Below, piece by piece: positions 43,359 through 51,917 of a stretch of DNA of 64,000 bases. The notes beneath the pieces are model-generated. The model was not told the origin of the DNA and ran no database searches. It saw nothing but the letters and a program-made list of their open reading frames with translations. The translations under genes and the position numbers were made by a program. The stretch's first letter is position 1, and every line of letters begins with the position of its first letter. The DNA is taken from the NCBI GenBank assembly GCA_014800795.1, contig JAAVFL010000048.1, positions 20,161-84,160 of the forward strand, read 5' to 3'. The stretch comes from Bacteroidales bacterium. Its GTDB lineage: Bacteria > Bacteroidota > Bacteroidia > Bacteroidales > Muribaculaceae.

Positions 43359-44654
43359 TCAGCGTCCGCGGCCACGGGAGCCACCTCCGCCGCCTCCGCC
43401 GTTGCTGCGTACTGCACCGCCACCGCCTCCACCCGAGAAGCCTCCGCTGCTGAAGCTGCCGGAAGATGAAGAGCTTGTGCGTCCGCGCGATCCTGAGTTG
43501 TTGTAGCTGTTGCTTGAGTTATTGTGGCTTGGAGCGCTGTTGGTGTTTCGGTTACTGTTTGTAGTGCTGCTGTTTCCGTAATACCCGGTTCTTCCGCGCT
43601 CGGGGAATGCTGTCGCAGGCGATGAGGTGCCCGAATAGCTTGAGCCTGAGGTTGACGACGGGCGGGTTGTCGGTTCACGGTAGCCGGGACGTGAGGTTGA
43701 GGCTGCGGTGCCGGTCGACGACTGGCGGCGGCCATTGCTGTTATATACTGAGCCGCGTGTGCCGTTTGAACTGTAGCGTCCTGCCGATGAAGAGGATGGA
43801 CGGAAGGTTCCTGTAGAACCTGATGATGCCGACGGGCGGTTCGGTGCGATTGCTCCGGCTGATGTATAGGTAGGTCTGACTCCAACGGCAGGTCCGCCCC
43901 ATCCATATGATGGACCCCATCCGGGACCACCCCATCCCCAGCTCCACGACGGGCCGCCCCAGCTCCATGCAGGTCCCCAACCGGGTCCTCCCCATCCCCA
44001 GCTCCACGACGGGCCGTACCAGGGATTGTAGCCGAAGCTCCAGTAGGGATCGTAGTAGCTGCTCCAACGGTTCCAGTACCATGGGTCGGAATACCACAAG
44101 CTGTTGTAGGCGGGATAACCGTTATATACATTAATGTTGAGCGAGGTCTGTGGTTCCACGCCGGTGTAGGCATATCCGTATTGATTGTATGCCTGCAGGT
44201 CGCTTCCTACTGCATAATTCGGATCGTCTACGTAGTTGTCGGTATATGCGTCCTGCGCTACTTCCGAATTGTGGAAGCGGGCGAGGTTACGGGTGTTCGA
44301 CAAAGCTTCGAACTGCTCGAGGGTGATGGAGTCGGGCAATTGCGACGCTGCGGGGGTGCGGCGATTGTATTCGTCGACGTCGCGGGTCGAACTGCCCGAA
44401 GGCAGATAGCTGTCGGCGCTTTGGAAGTCGCCTACATTATTCCAGGGCACATATTCGGCGCCATCATAGTAATATTGTTGCTCCACAGCCTGATCGGTAC
44501 CTTTCTTTGCGTTTTTCCGGGCCTCTTTCTTCGCTTTGGATGCATCATAGTATATGTCGTCGTCGTAATAATTCTGTGCGCATACGACAACTGTTCCCGT
44601 CAGGGCTGCTATAGCCAGAGGGAGCAGGCGGCGGAAGGTTGTTATATTTCTCAT
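43359..44654 (-). CDS. Secreted Trp/Gly/Tyr- then Ser-rich low-complexity protein
   Basis: A 431-residue secreted protein that I cannot place in a functional family. The signal peptide ends near VVVCAQ. An acidic/Tyr region with a KAKKEARKNAKKG patch comes first, then an aromatic-Gly segment (PWYGPSWSWGWGGPGWGPAW, about 205-255), and then a long Ser/Thr/Asn/Arg-rich tail ending in GGGGGGSRGRGR. Two copies of a 60-bp unit encode the SWSWGWGGPGWGP repeat. An overlapping open frame (43298-44173) exists in another register but is only a composition shadow. It could be a surface or scaffolding protein co-expressed with the FadL-type porin. Confidence 0.75.
   Translation of the reverse strand: MRNITTFRRLLPLAIAALTGTVVVCAQNYYDDDIYYDASKAKKEARKNAKKGTDQAVEQQYYYDGAEYVPWNNVGDFQSADSYLPSGSSTRDVDEYNRRTPAASQLPDSITLEQFEALSNTRNLARFHNSEVAQDAYTDNYVDDPNYAVGSDLQAYNQYGYAYTGVEPQTSLNINVYNGYPAYNSLWYSDPWYWNRWSSYYDPYWSFGYNPWYGPSWSWGWGGPGWGPAWSWGGPSWSWGWGGPGWGPSYGWGGPAVGVRPTYTSAGAIAPNRPSASSGSTGTFRPSSSSAGRYSSNGTRGSVYNSNGRRQSSTGTAASTSRPGYREPTTRPSSTSGSSYSGTSSPATAFPERGRTGYYGNSSTTNSNRNTNSAPSHNNSSNSYNNSGSRGRTSSSSSGSFSSGGFSGGGGGGAVRSNGGGGGGGSRGRGR
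43921..44040 (-). repeat. 60-bp tandem repeat in the Trp/Gly-rich gene
   Basis: Two adjacent 60-bp units start at 43921 and 43981. An identical core (CCCCATCCCCAGCTCCACGA and on, 27 bp) lies at 43930-43956 and 43990-44016. The second half of unit two has diverged. Copy number could vary by slippage, keeping frame because the unit is a multiple of three. Confidence 0.7.
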
Positions 44655-44820
44655 GATGGTTTCTCCTGTTGTTTTTAAAGCCTCGTGTGAGGACAGTTTG
44701 TCTTATAACGCTTGTTGATATATCGTTAGACCCTATTTATTAACTGAGGTTTAACTGACGCGGATTAGAATTACCACAAATATAACAAACTTCGCGTGAT
44801 TTCCCACCTCCGGGTTTCTT

Positions 44821-44888
44821 AAAAAAAATAAAAAAACCGGTCATATAGGGCTCACTTTCTGTGAAGCGATACTCCGCACGACCGGTTT
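44821..44888 (-). terminator. Intrinsic terminator of the HdeD-like gene
   Basis: AAACCGGTC (44834-44842) and GACCGGTTT (44880-44888) form a 9-bp stem with a 37-nt loop. On the minus strand the stem runs directly into TTTTTTATTTTTTTT. It begins 49 bp after the stop codon. The gap 44655-44937 otherwise holds only AT-rich sequence upstream of the Trp/Gly-rich gene. Confidence 0.75.
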
Positions 44889-44937
44889 CAAAGTCTTTTT
44901 CTCGGTATGCCGCATAGGGCATCGGAGGGGTTAGCGT

Positions 44938-45492
44938 TTATTTCTCGGGCAGCGGCTTCATATCGTAAGATGTCATTGCCAGAGTGAAACCCCAGTAGAT
45001 GAATGCCAGCGCTGCCAGGAAGCTTACCATCATCATGTTCTGTGTGTAGCCGGCTTCCATGAAGAAGAATCCGATAATCATCATCAGGATGCCGTTTACG
45101 AGATACATCCACCAGTAGTGTTTATCACGCGAGTTTACCGAAGCGATAATCCCCGCTATACCCCAGAAGATGAAAATCACTGCCAGAAAATAAGGGAATA
45201 CGAGTTCTGAAAGAATCACGCTCCGCACGAGCATAAAGCCGACGAACATGTCGATAACGCCTCCGGCGAGCCACCATCCCCACCCTCGGGGCCGGTTGAC
45301 ACCTGCCGATACGCAAAGTTGAACTACACCGGTCATGATCAGAAGCCAGCCGAAAATCTGAGATGCTACTGCAAAACCTGCTGCCGGCCAGAACCAGTAT
45401 GCGAAACCGCCGAGCACTAATAAAATCCCTACGACAAGGACAATCCACCAATATCTGGTCTGTCCCCAAAAGTTCATTGATAAGGTCTTCAT
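44938..45492 (-). CDS. HdeD-like DUF308 membrane protein
   Basis: A 184-residue protein with six predicted membrane helices in three repeating pairs (WWIVLVVGILLVLGGFAYWF, SQIFGWLLIMTGVVQLCVSA, WWLAGGVIDMFVGFMLV, and so on). The helix pairs and the lone polar loops (NRPRGWGWW) match the HdeD/DUF308 family. In E. coli HdeD supports acid resistance at high density; here the function is only inferred. It is a single gene with a strong terminator. Translation could also start at a Met six codons downstream. Confidence 0.85.
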   Translation of the reverse strand: MKTLSMNFWGQTRYWWIVLVVGILLVLGGFAYWFWPAAGFAVASQIFGWLLIMTGVVQLCVSAGVNRPRGWGWWLAGGVIDMFVGFMLVRSVILSELVFPYFLAVIFIFWGIAGIIASVNSRDKHYWWMYLVNGILMMIIGFFFMEAGYTQNMMMVSFLAALAFIYWGFTLAMTSYDMKPLPEK

Positions 45493-45688
45493 AATATATA
45501 AATTTTTGAAACATTAATCTTTACGGTTCATTATCCCCGTTTGTATGAATATAACATCACCGGATGCGAAATGGTTGTATCACATATTTAAAAATTTTTA
45601 AGCACGTTTCCATTTTATTGTGTGCTCGATTAGGCTTTAGCCCTTATGTAAGGGTTGATAATGGTTTTTATGTTAGTGGAAAAAGGTG

Positions 45689-45696
45689 TAACTTTG
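45689..45696 (+). promoter_or_regulatory. mutS2 -7 box
   Basis: TAACTTTG matches TAnnTTTG, with TTTA at 45667-45670 as a weak -33. A small CCCTTA/TAAGGG hairpin (45641-45654) lies just upstream. The predicted leader is about 30 nt. Confidence 0.5.
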
Positions 45697-45733
45697 CAGT
45701 TACGAATATTAAATTAATAAGAAGATAACGGTT

Positions 45734-48202
45734 TTGATTTATCCCGATAGTTTTGAACGGAAGATTGGCTTCGATGCGGTGCGTTCGCGCCTGCGTGAGC
45801 TGTGCGGATCCACTCTGGGTAGAGATCTGGTGGAGCAGATGGCATTTTCAATAGAGTATGAGGATGTGGCCGCCGAACTCGGGCGTACAGCCGAGATGGT
45901 GGCTGTGTTGGGTAGTCCGGAGCCCCTCCCTTTGCGCGGGCTTGAGGACTCAACTGCCGCTCTGAAGCGATGTCGCATCGAGGGGGCCAGTCTCACCGGC
46001 GACGAACTTATCGCCATACGCCGCACGCTTGGAGCCATGGCCGATGTCGACCGCTTTTTCCGTACTGCGGCAGGCGACGGCGAGGGTGTGTCGAATCCTT
46101 ATCCGCTGCTTACGGAGCTATGTTCCGGTCTGGAGATCTTTCCCGAGCTTACACGTGCTATCGACCGTGTGCTCGACCGCTACGGTAATGTGCTCGACAA
46201 TGCATCGCAACTGCTGGCGCAGATACGTTCGGAGCTGTCGAAGGTTTCGGCTACGGTCAACTCCGTCATGCGCCGTGTCATATCACGCGCTGTAGAGGGG
46301 GGATATCTTGAGAAAGATGTGACCCCCACCGTTCGCGACGGGCGTCTGGTGCTTCCTGTGGCACCTATGCATAAGCGCAAGATAAGCGGTATCGTTCACG
46401 ATGAATCCGCAACAGGCAAGACATTTTTCATCGAGCCGGCTGAGATTGTGGAGATCAACAACCGGGCCCGCGAACTCGAAATCGAGGAGCGCCGTGAGAT
46501 CATGCGCATCTTTGCCGAACTCACCTCCCGGATGCGTCCGTTTATCCCCCGTATGCTCGAAGGCTATGAGGTGATGGGACGCCTCGATTTCATCATGGCG
46601 AAAGGGGAGTACGCGCGCGAGACTGACGCCACTTTTCCTCATATCTCATCAGTTCAGGAACTCGAATGGTATCATGCCACTCACCCCGTGCTGCTGGCCT
46701 CGCTGCGCAAACAGGGGAAGGAGATAGTGCCGCTCGACATCGTTCTCTCGCCGCAGCGGCGCATACTGGTGATCTCGGGTCCGAATGCAGGTGGCAAATC
46801 AGTGTGTCTCAAAACCGTGGGTGTCGTGCAGTACATGATGCAGTGTGGCATGCTTCCCACCGTCTACGAAAACTCCCACATGGGATTTTTCTCCGACATA
46901 TTCATCGACATCGGCGACGACCAGTCGATTGAAGACGATCTGTCGACCTATTCCTCACACCTGCGCAATATGCGTCAGTTTCTCGCCTCCGGACGCTCCT
47001 CATCGCTTATGCTCATCGATGAGTTCGGCGGAGGAACGGAACCCCAGATCGGCGGCGCGATTGCTCAGGCCATACTGCGTGAATTCAATGATAAGGGAAT
47101 GTGGGGAGTTGTAACCACCCACTATCAGAATCTGAAACATTTCGCGGAGGAGACCGATGGACTTGTCAATGGCTCCATGCTCTACGACCGCCAGCAGATG
47201 CGCCCGCTTTTCCGGTTGTCGATAGGCAACGCGGGCAGCTCTTTCGCCATCGAGATCGCACGCAAGACGGGACTACCCTCGTCGATAATCGACGAGGCTT
47301 CCCGCATCGTCGGGTCGGAATATATCAACATGGACAAATATCTTCTCGACATCGCCCGCGACCGCCGCTATTGGGAAAACAAGCGCCAGAGCATCCGTAT
47401 GAAGGAAAAGAAGATCGACCAGGTGCTCGAGCGCTACGAAGAGGATGCAGAGACCCTCCGCAGCAAGCGCCGCGAGATTCTCGCCGAGGCCAAGGACGAG
47501 GCGCGCCGTATTCTCGAAGGAAGTAATGCCGCCATAGAGCGAACCATCCGCGAAATACGTGAGGCCCAAGCCGATAAGGAGCGGACCCGCGAGGCTCGGC
47601 AGCGCATGACCCGCGAGAAGGAACAGCTGATGGAACATCGCGAATCCGACAATAAACTGCTCCGCAAGGCTCCACGTCAGAAGCAGAAACCGACGGGGGG
47701 AGCGAACGTTGCCTCCGGTCCGTCGGTTGCAGGGCAGCCGCTTGCCGTGGGCGACAATGTGAAGCTCGACGGCGCAGGAACCCCCGGCAAGATTCTTGAG
47801 ATAGAGGGAAAGGATGCGATGGTGGCTTTCGGAATGCTTAAGACCAAAGTGAAACTGTCGCGCCTTAAGCGCACCATGAGTCAGCCAAACTCAGGCGTCG
47901 GGGCATCTTCATTCGTAAGCGCCGCCACCACCGACCGCCTTCGCGACCGTCAGCTCAAATTCAAGCGCGAGATCGATGTTCGCGGCATGCGCGTCGACGA
48001 GGCCATTCAGGCCGTGACCTATTTCATCGACGACGCTATACAGTTCAATCAGGGTGAGGTGCGCATACTCCACGGCACCGGCACCGGTGCCCTCCGTCAG
48101 GCTCTCCGCCAGTATCTCGACACCGTCGCAGGGGTAGCCTCCTACCGCGACGAGCATGTGCAGTTCGGCGGTGCAGGCATCACCGTCGTAACCCTCGCCT
48201 GA
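45734..48202 (+). CDS. mutS2: Endonuclease MutS2
   Basis: An 822-residue MutS2. It has the core opening (MIYPDSFERKIGFDAVRSRL), Walker A (ISGPNAGGKSVCLKT), Walker B (LMLIDEFGGGTEP), a long coiled-coil clamp (about 530-660), and a C-terminal Smr nuclease domain (EIDVRGMRVDEAIQ, RILHGTGTGALRQALRQYL). MutS2 acts on branched DNA to limit recombination and rescues collided ribosomes in some species. The start codon is TTG (45734). No in-frame ATG precedes it, and the family N-terminus begins exactly there. Confidence 0.94.
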   Translation: MIYPDSFERKIGFDAVRSRLRELCGSTLGRDLVEQMAFSIEYEDVAAELGRTAEMVAVLGSPEPLPLRGLEDSTAALKRCRIEGASLTGDELIAIRRTLGAMADVDRFFRTAAGDGEGVSNPYPLLTELCSGLEIFPELTRAIDRVLDRYGNVLDNASQLLAQIRSELSKVSATVNSVMRRVISRAVEGGYLEKDVTPTVRDGRLVLPVAPMHKRKISGIVHDESATGKTFFIEPAEIVEINNRARELEIEERREIMRIFAELTSRMRPFIPRMLEGYEVMGRLDFIMAKGEYARETDATFPHISSVQELEWYHATHPVLLASLRKQGKEIVPLDIVLSPQRRILVISGPNAGGKSVCLKTVGVVQYMMQCGMLPTVYENSHMGFFSDIFIDIGDDQSIEDDLSTYSSHLRNMRQFLASGRSSSLMLIDEFGGGTEPQIGGAIAQAILREFNDKGMWGVVTTHYQNLKHFAEETDGLVNGSMLYDRQQMRPLFRLSIGNAGSSFAIEIARKTGLPSSIIDEASRIVGSEYINMDKYLLDIARDRRYWENKRQSIRMKEKKIDQVLERYEEDAETLRSKRREILAEAKDEARRILEGSNAAIERTIREIREAQADKERTREARQRMTREKEQLMEHRESDNKLLRKAPRQKQKPTGGANVASGPSVAGQPLAVGDNVKLDGAGTPGKILEIEGKDAMVAFGMLKTKVKLSRLKRTMSQPNSGVGASSFVSAATTDRLRDRQLKFKREIDVRGMRVDEAIQAVTYFIDDAIQFNQGEVRILHGTGTGALRQALRQYLDTVAGVASYRDEHVQFGGAGITVVTLA

Positions 48203-48306
48203 TTCCCCCTCACCGATGTCGTTCCTCTCGTCAACTCCCGTATTCCCATGATTCAATTATAAGGAATATGCAGCCGGTAAGGCTTTTGCCGGCATGATGT
48301 AATTCT

Positions 48307-48358
48307 AAATAAATACGTGGTTATGTCGTTGATCAACGACATAACCACGTATTTATTT
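48307..48358. terminator. Perfect 52-bp palindrome between convergent genes
   Basis: Both halves (48307-48332 and 48333-48358) are exact reverse complements, with no loop. The left half opens AAATAAATACGTGGTTATGT. It lies 105 bp after the mutS2 stop and 32 bp before the stop of the opposite gene. The AT-rich outer arms give T-rich tails in both directions, so it fits a bidirectional terminator. A weaker GCCGG hairpin lies near 48270. Confidence 0.75.
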
Positions 48359-48390
48359 GCAGGGACAATTGTAACAGATATATTCTGCTG

Positions 48391-50418
48391 TTACGGTTCC
48401 ACCCCGATCTCCTGGAAGCGGGCGGCGGCGTTGAGGAAATGGGCTGTGATCCAGAATACGGTCCATCCTTCGGAGTAACCGCCGCGCAGCTTGCGGACAT
48501 CGCTCATATCGCCGCGCTGTGCGAAGTTGGTGTGCTGAAGCTGTTCACCTTGCGATCCGTAAGCGTTCGTGAGCTGAAAACATGAGCGGTACATTACTTT
48601 GGCGAGTTGCTTCAGGCGATCGTCGCCGAGATATTCTCCCATTTTGTAAACCTCCGGAGCGAAGAGCACGCCATATACATCCACATGCTGATTCTGAGGT
48701 GAAACTACCGTCCATCCGGTGGAACGGAAATTAAAATCGGCAAGCCGGCCGGGAGGCATAGGGATATCCCATGCCACAACATAGCTCAGACATACATCCA
48801 TCGCATGTTTTGCCCATTTAAGATATTTTTCCGCGTGGCTCAGCTCGTAGAGTGTCTGGAATCCCTGGAAAGCGGCCCATGCACCCTCCTTATCCTCGCA
48901 GGTGGCATCGAGGGTGCCTCCCCAGTAGCATCCGTCCATCTCGAGATGGCGGTCGGCAAATACACGGGCCGCTTTTTCAGCTGCCTCAAGATACGACGGC
49001 GCATCGAATAGCCGTGAGGCTATTGCCAGAGGGGCTATCAGAAACGCCTCGGCGGTGGAGCGCGGATTCCAGTTCTCGCTGAGAATCCTGCGGCTCTGTC
49101 CGTCGCAGCATTTCCGCAGGAATATTTCCCATTTCGCGGTGTCGTATTTTCCGCTCGCGCGTGCCTGTGAGATAGCTTTGGCAAAATTATACATCGCCTG
49201 ACCGCACGATACCGGATCGCCGCCGAAAAACTCCTTGCCATCATATCCTACCGGAAACTGGCCGGAATTCTCATCGACAGGAAATGTGGAAAGAAAATCC
49301 ATCGATTTCTGAATCATTCCGGGGATGTCACTGTCAGCAAGTGAGCCCTCAAGCAACTGGAGGGCGTATCCGGGAGAATCGGCCTGTCCGCACCATCCCA
49401 TCACGATGGAGCTGCGCTGCGAGAGATCATACATGTTGAATCCCGCACAACCGTCGCCATAGTCGAGCCAACGCTTTTTCGCAAAATTATATTTCTCGTT
49501 CACTATGGTTTCGAAATCGGTAAATCTATCCGCTTCATAAGGCTTGTACAGGTCGAGGGTGGTGTAGATCGGTCGCTGGAATCCGGTTCCTTTGCCGTCG
49601 GTCTCATACAGTTCGATGAAAAATTCTTTCTCGATGATTCGTCCGGGTTCCATATCGAGATATGTGGCGTTGTATGTCATAGGTTTGAATTGTAGTGCCT
49701 TGGCCACACCATGCTGACGGTTGTATCCGATCGGTCCGGAGTATAGCACGAAGTCGGAATATCCGTCGCCGGCCTCAACTCCCACCGACCACCATTGATC
49801 GTCGAGTACGGCACCGCGCACCGGGCTTGGGGTAGTATGAAGTGTTGCCGCATAATTGTTCGCGCTGTTTTCGAGCATAACAAAGGGCATCGGAAGGCGG
49901 TGATCCTCGAAGATCGCGAATTCACCCGGCTTACCGTCATACACCGGTATTATGTCGGGATTCACCTCCGCACCGTTTTTGTTCCCGTAATAGACTACGC
50001 CCGGTATGAACGTCTGCATATTGTGTCCTTTAAGGCGGAGTCTTACCGATAGATTCACATTGTGCAGGGTGTCTTCTCCCTGCCATTCATATCTGCGCCT
50101 GCATCTTACAAGGCCGTTGTCCTGTTTATATGAATCGCGCAGGAGCATTTTGCCTTGAGGAAGTTCCATTGTCCCGCTCACGATTGTCCATTCGCCGTTC
50201 TGTTCCAACGATTCCGGGCGGGCGCTCACCCATCCGCTCATCCAACCGTCGTTCCATTCCGTTGCTATCCTCCACAATTCATCGTCAGGGATGGTAATCA
50301 GTGTGTGTCCGTTCAGTTCCCATTCAGGGAGCATATTTTTATTGTTGATCCGGAATTGTGCCTTAACTGCAATTGCAGTTGTCAGAAATATGATGACAGT
50401 TAGAGCGAGGTGCTTCAT
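48391..50418 (-). CDS. Secreted protein with probable (alpha/alpha) barrel, carbohydrate-active
   Basis: A 675-residue protein with a signal peptide (MKHLALTVIIFLTTAIAVKA). The first half looks like beta-sandwich sequence (SVRLRLKGHNMQTFIPGVVYYGN). The second half is helical with alternating Trp/Gly/Tyr stretches (GWCGQADSPGYALQLLEGSL, GAWAAFQGFQTLYELSHAEK, GYSEGWTVFWITAHFLNAAA) like (alpha/alpha)6 glycosidases and lyases. I do not recognise a named family, so activity is inferred from architecture only. It may act on plant or host glycans, as do the GH106 and GH78 proteins in this window. The start is ATG 50418. Confidence 0.65.
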   Translation of the reverse strand: MKHLALTVIIFLTTAIAVKAQFRINNKNMLPEWELNGHTLITIPDDELWRIATEWNDGWMSGWVSARPESLEQNGEWTIVSGTMELPQGKMLLRDSYKQDNGLVRCRRRYEWQGEDTLHNVNLSVRLRLKGHNMQTFIPGVVYYGNKNGAEVNPDIIPVYDGKPGEFAIFEDHRLPMPFVMLENSANNYAATLHTTPSPVRGAVLDDQWWSVGVEAGDGYSDFVLYSGPIGYNRQHGVAKALQFKPMTYNATYLDMEPGRIIEKEFFIELYETDGKGTGFQRPIYTTLDLYKPYEADRFTDFETIVNEKYNFAKKRWLDYGDGCAGFNMYDLSQRSSIVMGWCGQADSPGYALQLLEGSLADSDIPGMIQKSMDFLSTFPVDENSGQFPVGYDGKEFFGGDPVSCGQAMYNFAKAISQARASGKYDTAKWEIFLRKCCDGQSRRILSENWNPRSTAEAFLIAPLAIASRLFDAPSYLEAAEKAARVFADRHLEMDGCYWGGTLDATCEDKEGAWAAFQGFQTLYELSHAEKYLKWAKHAMDVCLSYVVAWDIPMPPGRLADFNFRSTGWTVVSPQNQHVDVYGVLFAPEVYKMGEYLGDDRLKQLAKVMYRSCFQLTNAYGSQGEQLQHTNFAQRGDMSDVRKLRGGYSEGWTVFWITAHFLNAAARFQEIGVEP

Positions 50419-50494
50419 GATATTTCTTTCGGAAGCGGTATTTTCAGTCAGTTTCATGTTTTCTAAATTGATTTAAGGTATTGGGGAGACGTTG

Positions 50495-51751
50495 TTATTC
50501 AGGTGTGGCGATTCCGTCCGGCGGGAGTTCCCGAGAGGTGGGATCGGTATCGGGCGAGAGGCGTCGGATGTCGGCGGATTTGGTGGTTTTGGCGCCGAGA
50601 TCCATAATCTTACGGGCGGTGGTGCAGAGGTTACCGGGTCCTTCGGCAAGACGCCGGCGGGCACGGGTGTAGGCGTCGGAGGCGGCGCTCAGATGACGGT
50701 CGATGTTGTCGAGATCGGCAGTGAAGTTGGCGAATTTGTCGAGCATTGTCCCGCTCAGGCGCGCTATCTCCTGCACATTGCGGTTGATGGTGTCCTGCTT
50801 CCAAAGCTGCTCGAGCATGCGGAGTATGGCTATTAGGTGGGTGGGGGAGGAGATCAGAACCCGTTTGCGGTATGCCTCCTCCCATATCTCGGGGGCATGG
50901 TGCATCATGGCGAAGTACGCACCTTCGTTGGGGATGAACATAATCACGAAATCGAGACGCTTTTCTCCTACGAGATCCTGATAGTGTTTGTCGGCGAGTT
51001 CCGCTACATGGCGTCGTACTGAGAGGATATGACGTCTGATAGCCTCCTCTTCTCCGGGTGATCCAGCCTGATGAGCCATGCAGTCGGCGTAGGCCGTGAG
51101 CGAGACTTTCGAGTCTACAACGACACACCGCTCGTCGGGATAATATACCACTACATCGGGTCGCAACGAACGTCCGCTTTCGGCTGTCAGACGGCTGCCG
51201 TCGGTGTTGGTGGTAGCCTGGGTGTCGAAGTGGATACCTTTCTTCAGTCCCGACATTTCGAGAAGCCGCTCGAGAATCATTTCGCCCCAGTCGCCCTGAA
51301 TCTTTGAATCGCCTTTAAGGGCGCGTGTAAGTTCCTGAGCTTCCTGCCCGAGATTTGCGTTCAGTTCTATGAGGCGCCGAAGCTCGTTGCGCAGCGAGAA
51401 CCGCTCTTTGGCTTCTGTAAGGTAAGCGTTGTCGACGGCGGTGCGGAAGCCGGCTATGTCGGCTTTCAGGGGAGCGATGATCTCGCGTAGCCGTTCCTCT
51501 GAACTCTGTCTGAACCGTGAGGTATGTGCATTGAAAATTTCTGTTGCGAGGTTGCGGAAGCGCTCCTCTTCACCGCGGCGGTCTGTATCGAGGGCGGCGG
51601 TTGAGGCGGCGAGGCGCTCGCGCAGGGCGGCATTTTCTATTTCGAGCTGCATACGGCGGCGATCCGATGCCGACACACGCTTAACAAGCATGGCGACAGC
51701 GACTGTAAGGGATATAATAAGAATTACTGCGAGTATGGAGAAGGCAGTCAT
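50495..51751 (-). CDS. rmuC: DNA recombination protein RmuC
   Basis: A 418-residue protein. An N-terminal membrane helix (FSILAVILIISLTVAVAMLV) is followed by a coiled coil (about 30-150) and the RmuC nuclease-like domain with KIQGDWGEMILERLLEMSGL, SLRPDVVVYYPDERCVVVDSKV and FIPNEGAYFAMM. It limits inverted-repeat-driven rearrangements in E. coli. The C-terminal tail is Arg/Ser-rich. It is divergent from the czcBAC operon, and both share a single 16-bp palindromic -7 element. Confidence 0.93.
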   Translation of the reverse strand: MTAFSILAVILIISLTVAVAMLVKRVSASDRRRMQLEIENAALRERLAASTAALDTDRRGEEERFRNLATEIFNAHTSRFRQSSEERLREIIAPLKADIAGFRTAVDNAYLTEAKERFSLRNELRRLIELNANLGQEAQELTRALKGDSKIQGDWGEMILERLLEMSGLKKGIHFDTQATTNTDGSRLTAESGRSLRPDVVVYYPDERCVVVDSKVSLTAYADCMAHQAGSPGEEEAIRRHILSVRRHVAELADKHYQDLVGEKRLDFVIMFIPNEGAYFAMMHHAPEIWEEAYRKRVLISSPTHLIAILRMLEQLWKQDTINRNVQEIARLSGTMLDKFANFTADLDNIDRHLSAASDAYTRARRRLAEGPGNLCTTARKIMDLGAKTTKSADIRRLSPDTDPTSRELPPDGIATPE

Positions 51752-51824
51752 TTTGTCTGTTTGTTGTGTGAAAAAAATGCAAAAAATGTCCGTAGATATG
51801 TAAGTCAGTTTGGATTCAAACCAC

Positions 51825-51840
51825 TAACTTTGCAAAGTTA
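51825..51840. promoter_or_regulatory. Palindromic bidirectional -7 element
   Basis: TAACTTTGCAAAGTTA is a perfect 16-bp palindrome. Each strand reads TAACTTTG, a full -7 consensus, pointing to rmuC on the minus strand (start codon 74 bp away) and to the metal efflux adaptor on the plus strand (78 bp away). Polymerase could not occupy both at once. No good -33 is present on either side. Confidence 0.6.
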
Positions 51841-51917
51841 CTAAAAATCGGTAAATCTTCTTTTGCCGGTAATAGTTTGAAAATTTACTGTCTTTTGGAA
51901 GACGTGCGTATAAAGTT

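Noticed and set aside
43298..44173. Overlapping 291-codon minus-strand frame rich in Pro, Arg and His
   Set aside because: It is a register shadow of the Gly/Ser-rich repeats of the 43359-44654 gene, with no signal peptide or conserved motif.
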